DNA from: Myxococcales bacterium
GTDB taxonomy: Bacteria; Myxococcota_A; UBA796; GCA-2862545
NCBI GenBank assembly: GCA_019634415.1
Contig: JAHQVJ010000179.1
Span: forward strand, 1 to 64,000
Direction of reading: 5' to 3'
Length of the DNA stretch: 64,000 nt
Part shown: one piece after another, positions 32,598 through 41,165 of the stretch
Numbering within the stretch: the stretch's first letter is position 1
How the letters are laid out: every line of letters starts with the position of its first letter
The notes under the pieces: generated by a model
Seen by the model: the letters and a program-made list of their open reading frames with translations, nothing else
Database searches by the model: none
Told to the model about the DNA's origin: nothing
Position numbers and translations under genes: made by a program

Positions 32598-34079
32598 ATG
32601 GACCCCAAGGTCGTTCGCATCCGAGCCTGGGACGAGCCTCCGCGACACAAGGAGGACCAGCTCGACACGAAGCCCCTCGCCGTGTGCATCTCCGGTGGTG
32701 GATTCCGCAGCTACGCCTGCGCCCTGGGCCAGCTCCGGGCACTGCACGACCTGGGGGTCATGCCGCACGTGGGTCTGCTCTGCGGTGTGTCGGGGGGAGC
32801 CTGGGCGGTGATCGCCCACACCTATGCCCTCGGCGACGTCCGCGATCGGCTGGGCGCCTCCCTGCCCCCCGAGGCCCTCGATCTGCAGGCCCTGAGCCGG
32901 GCCATCGGCGAAGGCCACCTCGGCCATCCGGTCACCCAGCTCGACACGGCCAACTTCGCGCGGCGCTCCCGAGGGCGCCTGCCGCGCAATCGTCTGTTCG
33001 GACACGTCCTGGCGAAGCAGGTGCTGGAGCCCCTCGGCGTAGACGTGGACCGGGAGGTGCTGTCCGCCGCACCCGCGCACACGCAGGCCCTGCTCGCGCG
33101 CAACCCCAGGCTGACGTCGGCCGACGTGCTGGAGGCACCTCCGGGCCGTCCACCGGCCGTGGTGGCGGCGTCCGCCCTGCTGCCCGACGACACAGGCCTG
33201 CACTACGAACCCGTCGAGCTGTCTGCCCTGGCCCTGACCACCAGCCGTGCCCTACCGGGATGGCCGCTCCGCGCCGTGGAGCTCGCAGCGGTCCTGGGCA
33301 CGCCGCGCGACATCGTCTCTGCGGGAGACTTCGAGGTGGAGCTGTCGCAGGGGGCCTTCGCGCTCCCCGATCTATTGGGTGCGACGGGCGGCGCGGTGGG
33401 AGGCGTGCTCGTTCAGCTCTCGAGGCGACTGGGGATCGATCCTGGCCACCTGGTGCTGCATGCGGCTCACTGGCTGGGGCCAGGCAGCACCCCCTTCCTG
33501 GTCGATGGAGGGTACGTCGAGAACACGGGCATCATCCCGGCCCTGCGACGAGGCGCCATGCGTCTGGCGGTGTTCGTGAACACCAAGACCGCCGTGCCCA
33601 CAGGGAAGTCCGCCCGGCACGTCGACGGTGTCGACGGGCAGATCAGCCGCCTGTTCGGGCGCGCCCCCACCCGCGGTATGTACAGCGGGGACCCTCTCCC
33701 CCTCTTCCCAGAGGCGGAGCTCGCCGCCGTCAGCCAGGGCTTCCGCGCATCGGCTGCGCGTGGCGAGCTGCCCTGGGCGCTGGTGGACCACCAGATCCGC
33801 CCCGACAACGCGCTGCAGCTGGAGCCTCGCTCGGTGCGGATCTACTGGCAGGTCAACGAGGTTCCCGCCTCGTGGGCGGCGCGTCTGCCCGCCGAGGTGC
33901 AGCGTGCCCTGAGCTCGCGGTTCGGCACGCTGCACGGCGTGCCTCACCTCTCGGTCGCCTTCGCCCACGGGCGCTACCCCTTCCGCCTCCACTCGGCCCA
34001 GGTGGCGATCATGCAGGAGCTGCACGCGCATGCGCTTCAGTCCCGGCCGAGGGAGGTCTGGCAGGGGCTCCTCGGCTGA
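32598..34079 (+). CDS. Patatin/cPLA2-like phospholipase
   Basis: This 493-residue protein has AVCISGGGFRSYACALGQLR (oxyanion loop), the nucleophile serine in LLCGVSGGAWAVIA (GVSGG) and the catalytic Asp in FLVDGGYVENTGIIPALRRG (DGGYVENTG). These elements match the cytosolic phospholipase A2/lysophospholipase B type more than plant-type patatins. There is no signal peptide. It is divergent from the lysyltransferase-like gene; both may act on membrane phospholipid. A strong hairpin covers its stop codon. Confidence 0.87.
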   Translation: MDPKVVRIRAWDEPPRHKEDQLDTKPLAVCISGGGFRSYACALGQLRALHDLGVMPHVGLLCGVSGGAWAVIAHTYALGDVRDRLGASLPPEALDLQALSRAIGEGHLGHPVTQLDTANFARRSRGRLPRNRLFGHVLAKQVLEPLGVDVDREVLSAAPAHTQALLARNPRLTSADVLEAPPGRPPAVVAASALLPDDTGLHYEPVELSALALTTSRALPGWPLRAVELAAVLGTPRDIVSAGDFEVELSQGAFALPDLLGATGGAVGGVLVQLSRRLGIDPGHLVLHAAHWLGPGSTPFLVDGGYVENTGIIPALRRGAMRLAVFVNTKTAVPTGKSARHVDGVDGQISRLFGRAPTRGMYSGDPLPLFPEAELAAVSQGFRASAARGELPWALVDHQIRPDNALQLEPRSVRIYWQVNEVPASWAARLPAEVQRALSSRFGTLHGVPHLSVAFAHGRYPFRLHSAQVAIMQELHAHALQSRPREVWQGLLG

Positions 34080-34090
34080 TCCGAGGAGCC
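34066..34090. terminator. Bidirectional terminator between the phospholipase and katG
   Basis: GGCTCCTCGG-CTGAT-CCGAGGAGCC is a perfect 10-base stem with a 5-base loop. It spans the stop codon of the phospholipase gene and lies 8 bases from the katG stop on the other strand. Position and strength fit a terminator for both convergent genes. Confidence 0.7.
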
Positions 34091-34097
34091 GTCGACT

Positions 34098-36350
34098 TCA
34101 GCGATGCAGGTCGAAGCGATCCGCCTGCATCACGTGGGTCCAGGCGTCCACGAAGTGCTCCACGAACGTGGCCTCGTCGTAGGCGTAGACCTCCGCCACC
34201 GCGCGCAGCTCCGCGTTCGATCCGAACACCAGGTCGGCCTCCGTGGCCGTGTGGCGCACCGCACCGTCCGCGCCCTTGCCCTCGAAGGTGTACGCATCGC
34301 TCGCTGGGGTCCAGGTGGTGGACAGGTCCAGCAGGTTCACGAAGAAGGCGTTGTCGAGCGTGCCGACGGCATCGGTGAGCTGCCCGTGGGTGGAGCCTCC
34401 GGCGTTGGTGCCGAGCACCCGCATCCCGCCCACCAGCGCCGTCATCTGCGGCACGGTGAGTCCCAGCAGCGACGCCTTGTCGATCAGCGCGTCCGACGGC
34501 CGACGCAGCGCATCGCTGGTGTAGTAGTTGCGGAACCCGTCCGCGGCGGGCTCGAGGTAGCTGAAGGAGACCACGTCGGTCTGCTCCTGGGTGGCGTCCA
34601 CGCGGCCAGGCACGAAGGGCACCGTGACCGAGTGGCCCGCGTCCTTGGCCGCCTTCTCGATGGCAGCGGCACCGCCGAGCACCACCAGATCCGCCAGCGA
34701 CACCGTGCGCGCGCCCTTGTCGAAGTCGGCCTTGATGCCCTGAAGCACGCCCAGCACTCGGCCGAGGTTCGCCGGATCGTTCACGGCCCAGTTGCGCTGC
34801 GGCTCCAGCTGGATGCGCGCGCCGTTGGCGCCACCGCGACGGTCCGTGTCGCGGAAGCTCGACGCCGAGGCCCAGGCCACCCGAACCAGCTCGGACACCG
34901 TCAGATCGGAGGCGAGGATCTGCTTCTTCAGCGACGCCACGTCGGCGGCCCGCAGGGGCTGCCCTTCGGCCTCGGGCAGCGGATCCTGCCAGATGAAGAC
35001 CTCGTCGGGCACCTCTGGCCCCAGGTATCGACTGCGCGGCCCCAGATCACGATGGGTGAGCTTGAACCACGCCTTGGCGAAGGCCGCCTCGAAGGCTGCG
35101 GGGTCTTCCTGGAAGCGCTTGGAGATCTCGGCGTACGTCGAGTCCTCTCGCAGCGACAGGTCGGTGGTGAGCATCATGGGCGGGTGCCGCGCGTCGGCCA
35201 GGTGGGCGTCGGGCACGAGGGTGGCCGCCGCAGGGTCCGTGGGGTGCCACTGCGTGGCACCCGCCGGGCTCTTCGTCTGCGTCCACTCGAAGGAGAACAG
35301 GTTCGAGAAGAACTGGTGCGTCCAGTTCACCGGGGCCGCGGTCCAGGCACCCTCGAGCCCGCTCGTGACGGTGTCCTCGGCGTTGCCCTTGCCACACTTG
35401 TTGTGCCAGCCCATGCCCTGGCTGCCGATGGCCGCCCCTGCCGGCTCCACGTCCACGCACTTCGATGGAGCGTGCGCCCCGTGGGCCTTGCCGAAGGTGT
35501 GGCCTCCTGCGATCAGCGCCACCGTCTCCTCGTCGTTCATGGCCATCAGGCCGAAGGTGGTGCGGATGTCGTGCGCGGCCGACTTCGGATCCCCGTTTCC
35601 GTCGGGGCCCTCGGGGTTGACGTAGATCAAGCCCATGCGCGACGCCGCGAGGGGGCGCTGCAGCTGACGGTCGCCGTGGAACCGATTGCTGGCCAGCATC
35701 TCGGCCTCGGGTCCCCAGTACACCAGGTCCGCTTCCCAGTCGTCCACGCGACCCCCGGCGAAGCCGAGCGTCTGGAAGCCCATCGACTCCATCGCCACGT
35801 TGCCCGTGAGGATCATCAGATCCGCCCAGGACAGCGCATGGCCGTACTTCTGCTTCACCGGCCACAGCAGACGCCGGGCCTTGTCGAGGTTGGCGTTGTC
35901 GGGCCAGCTGTTGAGGGGCTCGAAGCGCTGCTGCCCGCCTCCTGCACCGCCGCGGCCGTCGAGCACGCGGTAGGTCCCAGCACTGTGCCAGGCCATGCGG
36001 ATGAAGAGCGGACCGTAGTTGCCGTAGTCGGCGGGCCACCAGTCCTGGGAGTCGGTGAGTACGGCCTCGATGTCGGCCTTCACCGCCTTCAGATCGAGGG
36101 TCTCGAAGGCTGCGGCGTAGTCGAAGTCCGCCCCGTGGGGGTTCGAAGCCGCAGCACGGCGCAGGGGCGACAGATCCACCTGCTCGGGCCACCAGAAGTC
36201 GTTCGGCTTCGCCTGCCCTGCCACAGTGGGCGCGGCCTCGGCCTCGGCCGTGGCTGGCGGATCTGCCGCGGGGGGCTCGGTGTCGCAGGCAGCGACGAGG
36301 CTCAGGGCGACGAGCGCGCTGGTGCCGAAGGTGATGCGCAACAGATGCAT
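34098..36350 (-). CDS. katG: Catalase-peroxidase with lipoprotein signal
   Basis: This 750-residue protein is a full two-domain catalase-peroxidase (hydrogen peroxide to water and oxygen, heme b). Active-site parts are present: distal Arg/Trp/His in IRMAWHSAGTYR, the adduct Tyr in MGLIYVNPEGP, the adduct Met in LMAMNDEETV and the proximal His in IAGGHTFGKAHG. The N-terminus is unusual: a hydrophobic stretch ending in the lipobox LVAAC (Cys22), then an Ala/Pro/Glu spacer. It should therefore be exported and lipidated rather than cytoplasmic. The start at 36350 has GGAG 5 bases upstream. It lies 89 bases behind oxyR, with an OxyR-like site at 36429-36443. Confidence 0.95.
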   Translation of the reverse strand: MHLLRITFGTSALVALSLVAACDTEPPAADPPATAEAEAAPTVAGQAKPNDFWWPEQVDLSPLRRAAASNPHGADFDYAAAFETLDLKAVKADIEAVLTDSQDWWPADYGNYGPLFIRMAWHSAGTYRVLDGRGGAGGGQQRFEPLNSWPDNANLDKARRLLWPVKQKYGHALSWADLMILTGNVAMESMGFQTLGFAGGRVDDWEADLVYWGPEAEMLASNRFHGDRQLQRPLAASRMGLIYVNPEGPDGNGDPKSAAHDIRTTFGLMAMNDEETVALIAGGHTFGKAHGAHAPSKCVDVEPAGAAIGSQGMGWHNKCGKGNAEDTVTSGLEGAWTAAPVNWTHQFFSNLFSFEWTQTKSPAGATQWHPTDPAAATLVPDAHLADARHPPMMLTTDLSLREDSTYAEISKRFQEDPAAFEAAFAKAWFKLTHRDLGPRSRYLGPEVPDEVFIWQDPLPEAEGQPLRAADVASLKKQILASDLTVSELVRVAWASASSFRDTDRRGGANGARIQLEPQRNWAVNDPANLGRVLGVLQGIKADFDKGARTVSLADLVVLGGAAAIEKAAKDAGHSVTVPFVPGRVDATQEQTDVVSFSYLEPAADGFRNYYTSDALRRPSDALIDKASLLGLTVPQMTALVGGMRVLGTNAGGSTHGQLTDAVGTLDNAFFVNLLDLSTTWTPASDAYTFEGKGADGAVRHTATEADLVFGSNAELRAVAEVYAYDEATFVEHFVDAWTHVMQADRFDLHR

Positions 36351-36428
36351 GGCAGCTCCATGGAGATGGTGCCTGCTGTTGTGCCGACTTCTCGTACGAA
36401 CCTCCAAGATCGATTCGGCATGCGGCCC

Positions 36429-36443
36429 ATAGCCCTGGCCTAT
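36429..36443 (-). promoter_or_regulatory. OxyR-type half site upstream of katG
   Basis: ATAG-CCCTGGC-CTAT is an exact match to the ATAG-N7-CTAT half site known from enterobacterial OxyR operators, extended by CC/GG outside. It ends about 80 bases before the katG start and overlaps the oxyR stop codon. The adjacent half site expected 7 bases further on is poor. Binding is inferred. Confidence 0.5.
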
Positions 36444-37372
36444 GGCCGTCGAACCACAAAGGGATTGGTGAGGAGCGCCCTACGCAACACGCCCTCGATC
36501 TCCACGAGCATCGACTCCAGGGGAGCCTGCTCGCGCCAGGCCATTCGGAGCGTGCGGCCGATCCCGGCGGTGGAGAAAGGGCGCACCGTGACCTGAGCCC
36601 GCTCCCGCTCCGTCGCCACGGCGATGGCCGGCAGCACGCTGACGCCCAGGCCCGATGCCACCATCTGCACCAGGGTGGGCAGGCTCGTGGTCCGAAACGG
36701 GGATTCCTGCGCCTCGGGCAGCATGCAAAGCGAGATCGTCTGGTCTCGCAGGCAGTGACCGTCCTCGAGGAGCAGCACGTCCTGGGTGCTCAGCCACTCC
36801 AGCGACACCGGCTGCGGGTGCTCCATCGCGGGTGGCAGGATGGCCCAGAAGGGCTCCCAGCCGAGCTGTCGCACCACCACCCCGCTGCACGCAGGAGGAT
36901 CCGCCGTCACCATGGCGTCGACCTTGCCGTTGGACAGCGCCTCCTCGGCCACGCGCGTCTTCAGCTCGAGCCAGTGGACCTTGGGGCCCGCGCCCGCTGC
37001 CCGCAACGCCTCCACCGCAGGCGGAATCAGGTACGGCGCCACGGTGGGGATCACGGCGATGCGCGCGGGGATGGCGTAGGGATCCTGCAGCGTGCGGGCC
37101 GCCACCTCCACCGCTGCACCAGCGGAGAGGGTGGTGCGGAAGAGGCCGAGCAGGTGCCCGCCGGCCGGCGTGAGCAACACCTGGCGCGGGTCGCGCTCGA
37201 ACAGGCGCACGTCCAGGGTGGCCTCGAGCTTGGCGACCTGAGCCGACAGCGACGGCTGCGACACGCCGCAGGCCTTGGCCGCCGCACCGAAGCCCCCCAG
37301 CTCTGCCACCGCCACGGCGTACTGCAGCTGTCGCAGGGAGAAGTCCGGGGCGGAGAAGCTGTCCATGGGCAT
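36440..37372 (-). CDS. oxyR: Hydrogen peroxide-sensing LysR regulator
   Basis: This 310-residue LysR protein has the N-terminal winged helix (QYAVAVAELGGFGAAAKACG, VSQPSLSAQVAKLEATLDVR). Its effector domain contains VLLLEDGHCLRDQTISLC. The two cysteines spaced C-x8-C in GHCLRDQ...C are the redox pair of OxyR (Cys199/Cys208 in E. coli), so peroxide sensing is likely. It lies directly upstream of katG in the same direction, the usual genetic link for OxyR. The start at 37372 is MPMDSFSAPDFSLRQLQ; the ATG of MDSF, two codons downstream, is an alternative. Confidence 0.93.
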   Translation of the reverse strand: MPMDSFSAPDFSLRQLQYAVAVAELGGFGAAAKACGVSQPSLSAQVAKLEATLDVRLFERDPRQVLLTPAGGHLLGLFRTTLSAGAAVEVAARTLQDPYAIPARIAVIPTVAPYLIPPAVEALRAAGAGPKVHWLELKTRVAEEALSNGKVDAMVTADPPACSGVVVRQLGWEPFWAILPPAMEHPQPVSLEWLSTQDVLLLEDGHCLRDQTISLCMLPEAQESPFRTTSLPTLVQMVASGLGVSVLPAIAVATERERAQVTVRPFSTAGIGRTLRMAWREQAPLESMLVEIEGVLRRALLTNPFVVRRP

Positions 37373-37399
37373 CGGATTCCTCCGGAGCGGCCCCCCTCT

Positions 37400-38956
37400 C
37401 TAGCGCGCCAGGACCTCCTGCAGCGCATCGAGACGGCCTCGGACCTCGCCACAGTCGGCCGCGTTGCGGAACAGCTCGCAGGGCTCGATGGCCTGGGCGC
37501 GGAAGGCCATGTCGGCGGCGTCGCGGTACCTCGCCTCCCACAGCTTGGTGCCCTGCGACGGCTCGATCTCCACGAACGTGCTTCGCTGGGGGCTTCCCTG
37601 GCCCGTGCTGGCGATGTGACCCATGGAGATCAGCACCCCCTGCGCCGTCCAGTCCACTCCGCCGAGGGACCGCTGGAACCAGCTGCCCTCGGTCCACGTC
37701 CACAGGCGCGTGGCCACCCGGGTCTCCTCGTCCAGGGAGAAGGCCACCGCCCGGCTCTGCTGCCGGTCCGACCCGTTGTCGTAGACGAGCAGCACCTCAC
37801 CGTCCATCTGTAGGCCATGCTGGCACTGGGGGAAGTCACTGTCGGGCAGCGGTGCTCCGTCGGCGTCCACCAGGGCGAAGTCCCCTCCCCGGCCGAAGCG
37901 CCAGCGCCAGTCCCCCGACGGCACGTCGACGGCCACGATCCAGCGCTGGGTGCACAGGCTCACGTAGAGCACGTCCTGTCCGCGCACCGTGGCCACGTCG
38001 GCCCAGTTCGCGTGGTAGACGTCGCCGCCGCCCCCGGGCAGGTGCCCCTCGTCGTGACCGCGCTGGCTCGTGTAGTCGAACACCACACGGTCGGTGGCCG
38101 GATCCACCAGCCGCACGCCGAATCCGCGGAACGTGCCACCACCTGTTCCCTGGATGGTGGGCTCCTCCAGCGTGAGGAAGCGGCCGTCGCGAAGCTCGCG
38201 GGCTTCGTGGTGGAACAGCGTGCTGTCGTAGTCCGGGAGGACCGGGGCCGTGTCGTACCGCACCTCGGAGCCGAACAGCTCGATCTGCTGGGGTCGGCCA
38301 TTGTTGTTCGGCGGCCAGCCGCCCCCGATGGTGAAGGCCCGGCTGGAGGCGGACCAACCCACCGCCGAGCCCCCCACGGACTGACCCGCGTTCGGAGCCG
38401 CGTGCCAGCGGATCCGGCCCTCGCGATCGAAGACGAGCCGACGTTGACCGTTCCAGGCCGCGTCGCGCTGGTGGTTGGTGAGCACGTAGTCGCGGCCTGC
38501 CGCCTCGTCGTGCACCGTGACCTCGATGCCGGGCAGATCGGGGTTGGACACCTCCGCCGTGGTGATCGCCGCCTCCGCAGGCGCGCCCTCGGAGCTGGGG
38601 CACACCGCAGCCGCCATGCACGTGTACGCGGCGTCGGCGAGGAGCCCAGCGAGGCGCAGCACGTGGTCCTCATCGGCCTGTACGGACTCGACCAGGTGTA
38701 CCTCGTCGGAATCGTCGTCGCGGGTGCAGGCCACGGCCACGGCAGCGGGCGCCGTGAGGGCCACGGTGGCCTGAAGCTCGTGCTCCGACCATGGCTGCGA
38801 CAGCGTCAGCGACGTGATCTCGAGACCAGGCTCCGCCTCGCAGGGATCCGGGCCCACGGTCGGGGCCGTGCTGGGATCCACAGGCTCGTCGACGGTCTGC
38901 GTCGTGCCCTCGGGTGTGCAAGCGCACAGCCACCCCAGGGAGATCCAAGCGCGCAT
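37400..38956 (-). CDS. Arylsulfotransferase (ASST)-like lipoprotein
   Basis: This 518-residue protein starts with a lipobox-like signal (ISLGWLCAC) and a Thr/Pro spacer. An immunoglobulin-like domain (about 45-125) precedes a beta-propeller: GRDYVLTNHQRDAAW, LFHHEARELRDGRFLTLEEP, NWADVATV, LYVSLCTQRWIVAVDVPSGD, FPQCQHGLQMDGEVLLVYDN and HIASTG. The FHHEARELRDGRFL and DNG strands match aryl-sulfate sulfotransferase family proteins. The canonical catalytic His cannot be assigned with confidence. It is 27 bases from the oxyR start, but there is no clear functional link. Confidence 0.8.
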   Translation of the reverse strand: MRAWISLGWLCACTPEGTTQTVDEPVDPSTAPTVGPDPCEAEPGLEITSLTLSQPWSEHELQATVALTAPAAVAVACTRDDDSDEVHLVESVQADEDHVLRLAGLLADAAYTCMAAAVCPSSEGAPAEAAITTAEVSNPDLPGIEVTVHDEAAGRDYVLTNHQRDAAWNGQRRLVFDREGRIRWHAAPNAGQSVGGSAVGWSASSRAFTIGGGWPPNNNGRPQQIELFGSEVRYDTAPVLPDYDSTLFHHEARELRDGRFLTLEEPTIQGTGGGTFRGFGVRLVDPATDRVVFDYTSQRGHDEGHLPGGGGDVYHANWADVATVRGQDVLYVSLCTQRWIVAVDVPSGDWRWRFGRGGDFALVDADGAPLPDSDFPQCQHGLQMDGEVLLVYDNGSDRQQSRAVAFSLDEETRVATRLWTWTEGSWFQRSLGGVDWTAQGVLISMGHIASTGQGSPQRSTFVEIEPSQGTKLWEARYRDAADMAFRAQAIEPCELFRNAADCGEVRGRLDALQEVLAR

Positions 38957-38985
38957 GAACGACTCTCCTTCGGTCGTTCATGTGA

Positions 38986-39441
38986 TCAGGGGGACGAGAT
39001 CTGTCGCAATCGCGCGTCCACCGACCACGCTCCGGCGCCCCCCACCACGAGCACAGCGCACAGCGCCACCATCAGCAGGTGGTACTCGAACCCTTCGCCC
39101 GACTGGGTGCCGAACCAGTTCATGAAGAAGCCATGCTCGTAGTGTCCTCCCACGGTGACGGCGCCCAGCATCACCGCTGCCACCAAGACAGCCACGGGGC
39201 GAACGGCCAGTCCCACCACGAGCAACACGGGGCCCGTGAACTCGATGGCGATGACGAGGGCCCCCAGCAGCCAGGGCATGCCGAGGGTCTCCACGAAGTA
39301 GCCCTGCGTGCCGCTGAAGCCGTAGCCACCGAACCAACCGAGCACCTTCTGCGCACCGTGGGGCCAGAGCACGACCGCCACGACCAGCCTCGACAGCGCG
39401 AGCTCGACGCGACGCTCCGTGCGGATCAGCTCATCGACCAC
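38986..39441 (-). CDS. DoxX-family membrane protein
   Basis: This 151-residue protein has four hydrophobic helices and DoxX-family signatures: LSRLVVAVVLWPHGAQKVLG, WFGGYGFSGTQGYF, IEFTGPVLLVVGL and GGHYEHGFFMNWF. DoxX proteins are small four-helix membrane proteins linked to quinone/thiol redox and oxidative stress. The GTG start overlaps the end of a 52-codon ORF (39431-39589) by 11 bases, suggesting coupling. A divergent LysR gene likely controls both. Confidence 0.9.
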   Translation of the reverse strand: MVDELIRTERRVELALSRLVVAVVLWPHGAQKVLGWFGGYGFSGTQGYFVETLGMPWLLGALVIAIEFTGPVLLVVGLAVRPVAVLVAAVMLGAVTVGGHYEHGFFMNWFGTQSGEGFEYHLLMVALCAVLVVGGAGAWSVDARLRQISSP

Positions 39442-39589
39442 CGCTCACCTCCAACGCCAACGCCGCCTTGCCATCCACGAACGGGGCCACGTCGGTGGCG
39501 CAGTGGCGCACGGGTAGGGCCTGCACGAGAACGGTGTCGGGCCGAGCGAGCAGGCTGCAGACCTCGTCGAGATCGACGGTTCGTTTCAT
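39431..39589 (-). CDS. Small ORF (52 aa) upstream of doxX-like gene
   Basis: ATG at 39589 follows GGAGGATCG, a strong ribosome site. The product begins MKRTVDLDEVCSLLARPD and includes TVLVQALPVRHCATDVA. The middle recalls the start of a rhodanese-like domain, but the chain stops before the active-site loop. It overlaps the DoxX-like gene by 11 bases. It may be a small partner, a leader peptide or a truncated rhodanese; the quality of the ribosome site favours translation. Confidence 0.55.
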   Translation of the reverse strand: MKRTVDLDEVCSLLARPDTVLVQALPVRHCATDVAPFVDGKAALALEVSGGR

Positions 39590-39634
39590 CCGATCCTCCA
39601 GACAACGCTCCCTCGGTCACCTCCCGAAACCCAT

Positions 39635-39669
39635 TGAACCAACAGCTGTTCATGATGGCTATTCATCAT
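39635..39669. promoter_or_regulatory. Paired palindromes in the LysR divergent promoter
   Basis: TGAACCAACAGCTGTTCA (39635-39652, five outer pairs plus a CAGCTG core) is followed at once by ATGATG-N6-CATCAT (39652-39669). The second fits the LysR T-N11-A shape. Both lie in the 81-base gap between the LysR gene and the small-ORF/doxX pair, as expected for LysR recognition and activation sites. Confidence 0.45.
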
Positions 39670-39670
39670 C

Positions 39671-40576
39671 ATGGCGAATGTGACCTCCATCAACCTCAAC
39701 CACCTCGTCCTGCTGGATGCGCTGCTGGAGACGGGAAGCGTCACGCGGGCCGCCGCGCGGGTCGGCCTCACCCAATCCGGCGCGAGCAACGGCTTGGCCG
39801 TGCTGCGCTTGGTCTTCGACGACCCCCTCTTCGAGCGCGCGGGCCGCGGCGTCCGTCCCACACCGCGTGCGCTGGAGGTGGCGGCCGATCTGCGCCGAGG
39901 TCTGGACGCGCTGGACCGCGTGCTACGGCCTCGGTCCTTCGACCCCTCCGAGCTGCAGCGTACCTTCGTACTCGCACTGCCTGATCTGGTCCAGCCGGTG
40001 ATTCTGCCGAGCTTGCTGAGCGAGGTGGGCCTCCAGGCCCCTGGGGTGGGTCTCCAGGTGGTGGGCTGGCCGACCCAGGCCGCGCCCGAGGGGTTGGCAT
40101 CGGGGGAGGTCGACGTCTTCGTGGGCTACCTGCCGCGAGTCGATCCCCCTCTGACCTCGCTCCAGCTCTACGACGACGCCTACGTGCTGATGCTCCGCAC
40201 CGGCCATCCGGACCTCGGCGAATCGGGGGAGCTGCCCTTCGAGCGGTGGCTCGCGTGCGGCCACGTGGTGGTGACGGACGAGCAGCACGGCGGGACGGCG
40301 GTGGATCGGGCCCTGGCGGACGAGGGACATCGTCGGCGCATCGCGCTGCGCGTCACGAACGCGCTGATGCTTCCCCACGTGTTGGCCAGCACCGACCTGG
40401 TGGCCCTGGTGGACGGACGCCTGGCGAGCCGTCTGGCGCGCACTGGGCTGGAGCGGCTCGCACCACCGCTGGACCTGCCCAGAAGCCGAGTCCGCATGGT
40501 CTGGCACGACCGCTGGTCGGAGGACCCTGGCCATGCCTGGCTGCGCTCGATCCTCTCGAGCAGTGCACAGCGATGA
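39671..40576 (+). CDS. LysR-family transcriptional regulator (NodD-like branch)
   Basis: This 301-residue protein has a winged helix-turn-helix (LVLLDALLETGSVTRAAARV, GLTQSGASNGLAVLR) and the FERAGRGVRPTPRALE stretch usual in LysR proteins. The effector domain has FVLALPDLVQPVILPSLLSE and ASGEVDVFVGYLP, the NodD/PBP2 type. It is divergent from the small ORF and the DoxX-like gene, with palindromes in between. The ligand is unknown. Confidence 0.92.
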   Translation: MANVTSINLNHLVLLDALLETGSVTRAAARVGLTQSGASNGLAVLRLVFDDPLFERAGRGVRPTPRALEVAADLRRGLDALDRVLRPRSFDPSELQRTFVLALPDLVQPVILPSLLSEVGLQAPGVGLQVVGWPTQAAPEGLASGEVDVFVGYLPRVDPPLTSLQLYDDAYVLMLRTGHPDLGESGELPFERWLACGHVVVTDEQHGGTAVDRALADEGHRRRIALRVTNALMLPHVLASTDLVALVDGRLASRLARTGLERLAPPLDLPRSRVRMVWHDRWSEDPGHAWLRSILSSSAQR

Positions 40577-40688
40577 TCAGCTTCCGGACGGACTAGTCGA
40601 AGCGTTCTCGTCGACGTGTCGAGCTGCCCGGGCCCACAAGCCCGTCACGGTCAGCAGCAGTCAAAAACAGTGCTATCCACAATAGGTG

Positions 40689-40700
40689 TGATATACATCA
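40689..40700. promoter_or_regulatory. Possible MarR operator
   Basis: TGATATACATCA is a near-palindrome (five of six pairs) lying 3 bases before the marR-like start at 40704, inside the AT-rich end of the 127-base gap. It may be an autoregulatory MarR site. No clear ribosome site is visible in the gap. Confidence 0.35.
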
Positions 40701-40703
40701 ATC

Positions 40704-41144
40704 ATGTTCGACTTCGAAGAGATCCCCATCTACTGGGTCAACCGCCTCGCCTTCTCGGCGCGCAAGGAGCTCTCTGCGCGCTTCCGAGAGGCGGGCTTCG
40801 ACGTCACGCCGAAGGAGTGGGCGGTGCTCCTGATCCTGTGGCGGCGGCCCGACCAGACCCCGGGAAGCATCGCGGACGCCACGGTTCGCGACCGCACCAC
40901 GGTGAGTCGCTTGGTCGACGGCATGGTGCGCAAGGGGCTGGTGGAGCGGCGGGCCGATCCGGCGGACCGGCGCAGGTCGGTCCTGCGCGCCACGGCTCGA
41001 GGCCATGCGTTGAAGGAGCACCTGGTGCCCATCGCGAAGGGGCTCGTGGCCCAGGCGCAGCGAGGCATCGACCCCGAGCACATCCAGATCACTCTGAAGA
41101 CGCTGCGGAGGATGACCCAGAACACCTTGCCCTCACCGGACTGA
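40704..41144 (+). CDS. MarR-family transcriptional regulator
   Basis: This 146-residue protein has the MarR winged-helix core: GFDVTPKEWAVLLILWRRPD, GSIADATVRDRTTVSRLVDG, MVRKGLVERRADPADRRRSV (the DxRxxxV wing). The N- and C-terminal helices form the dimer. It is followed after 21 bases by the deiodinase-like gene on the same strand, its probable regulatory target. Ligands in the family include phenolics and oxidants. Confidence 0.93.
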   Translation: MFDFEEIPIYWVNRLAFSARKELSARFREAGFDVTPKEWAVLLILWRRPDQTPGSIADATVRDRTTVSRLVDGMVRKGLVERRADPADRRRSVLRATARGHALKEHLVPIAKGLVAQAQRGIDPEHIQITLKTLRRMTQNTLPSPD

Positions 41145-41165
41145 CCGCACACCCAGGAGCCCAGC

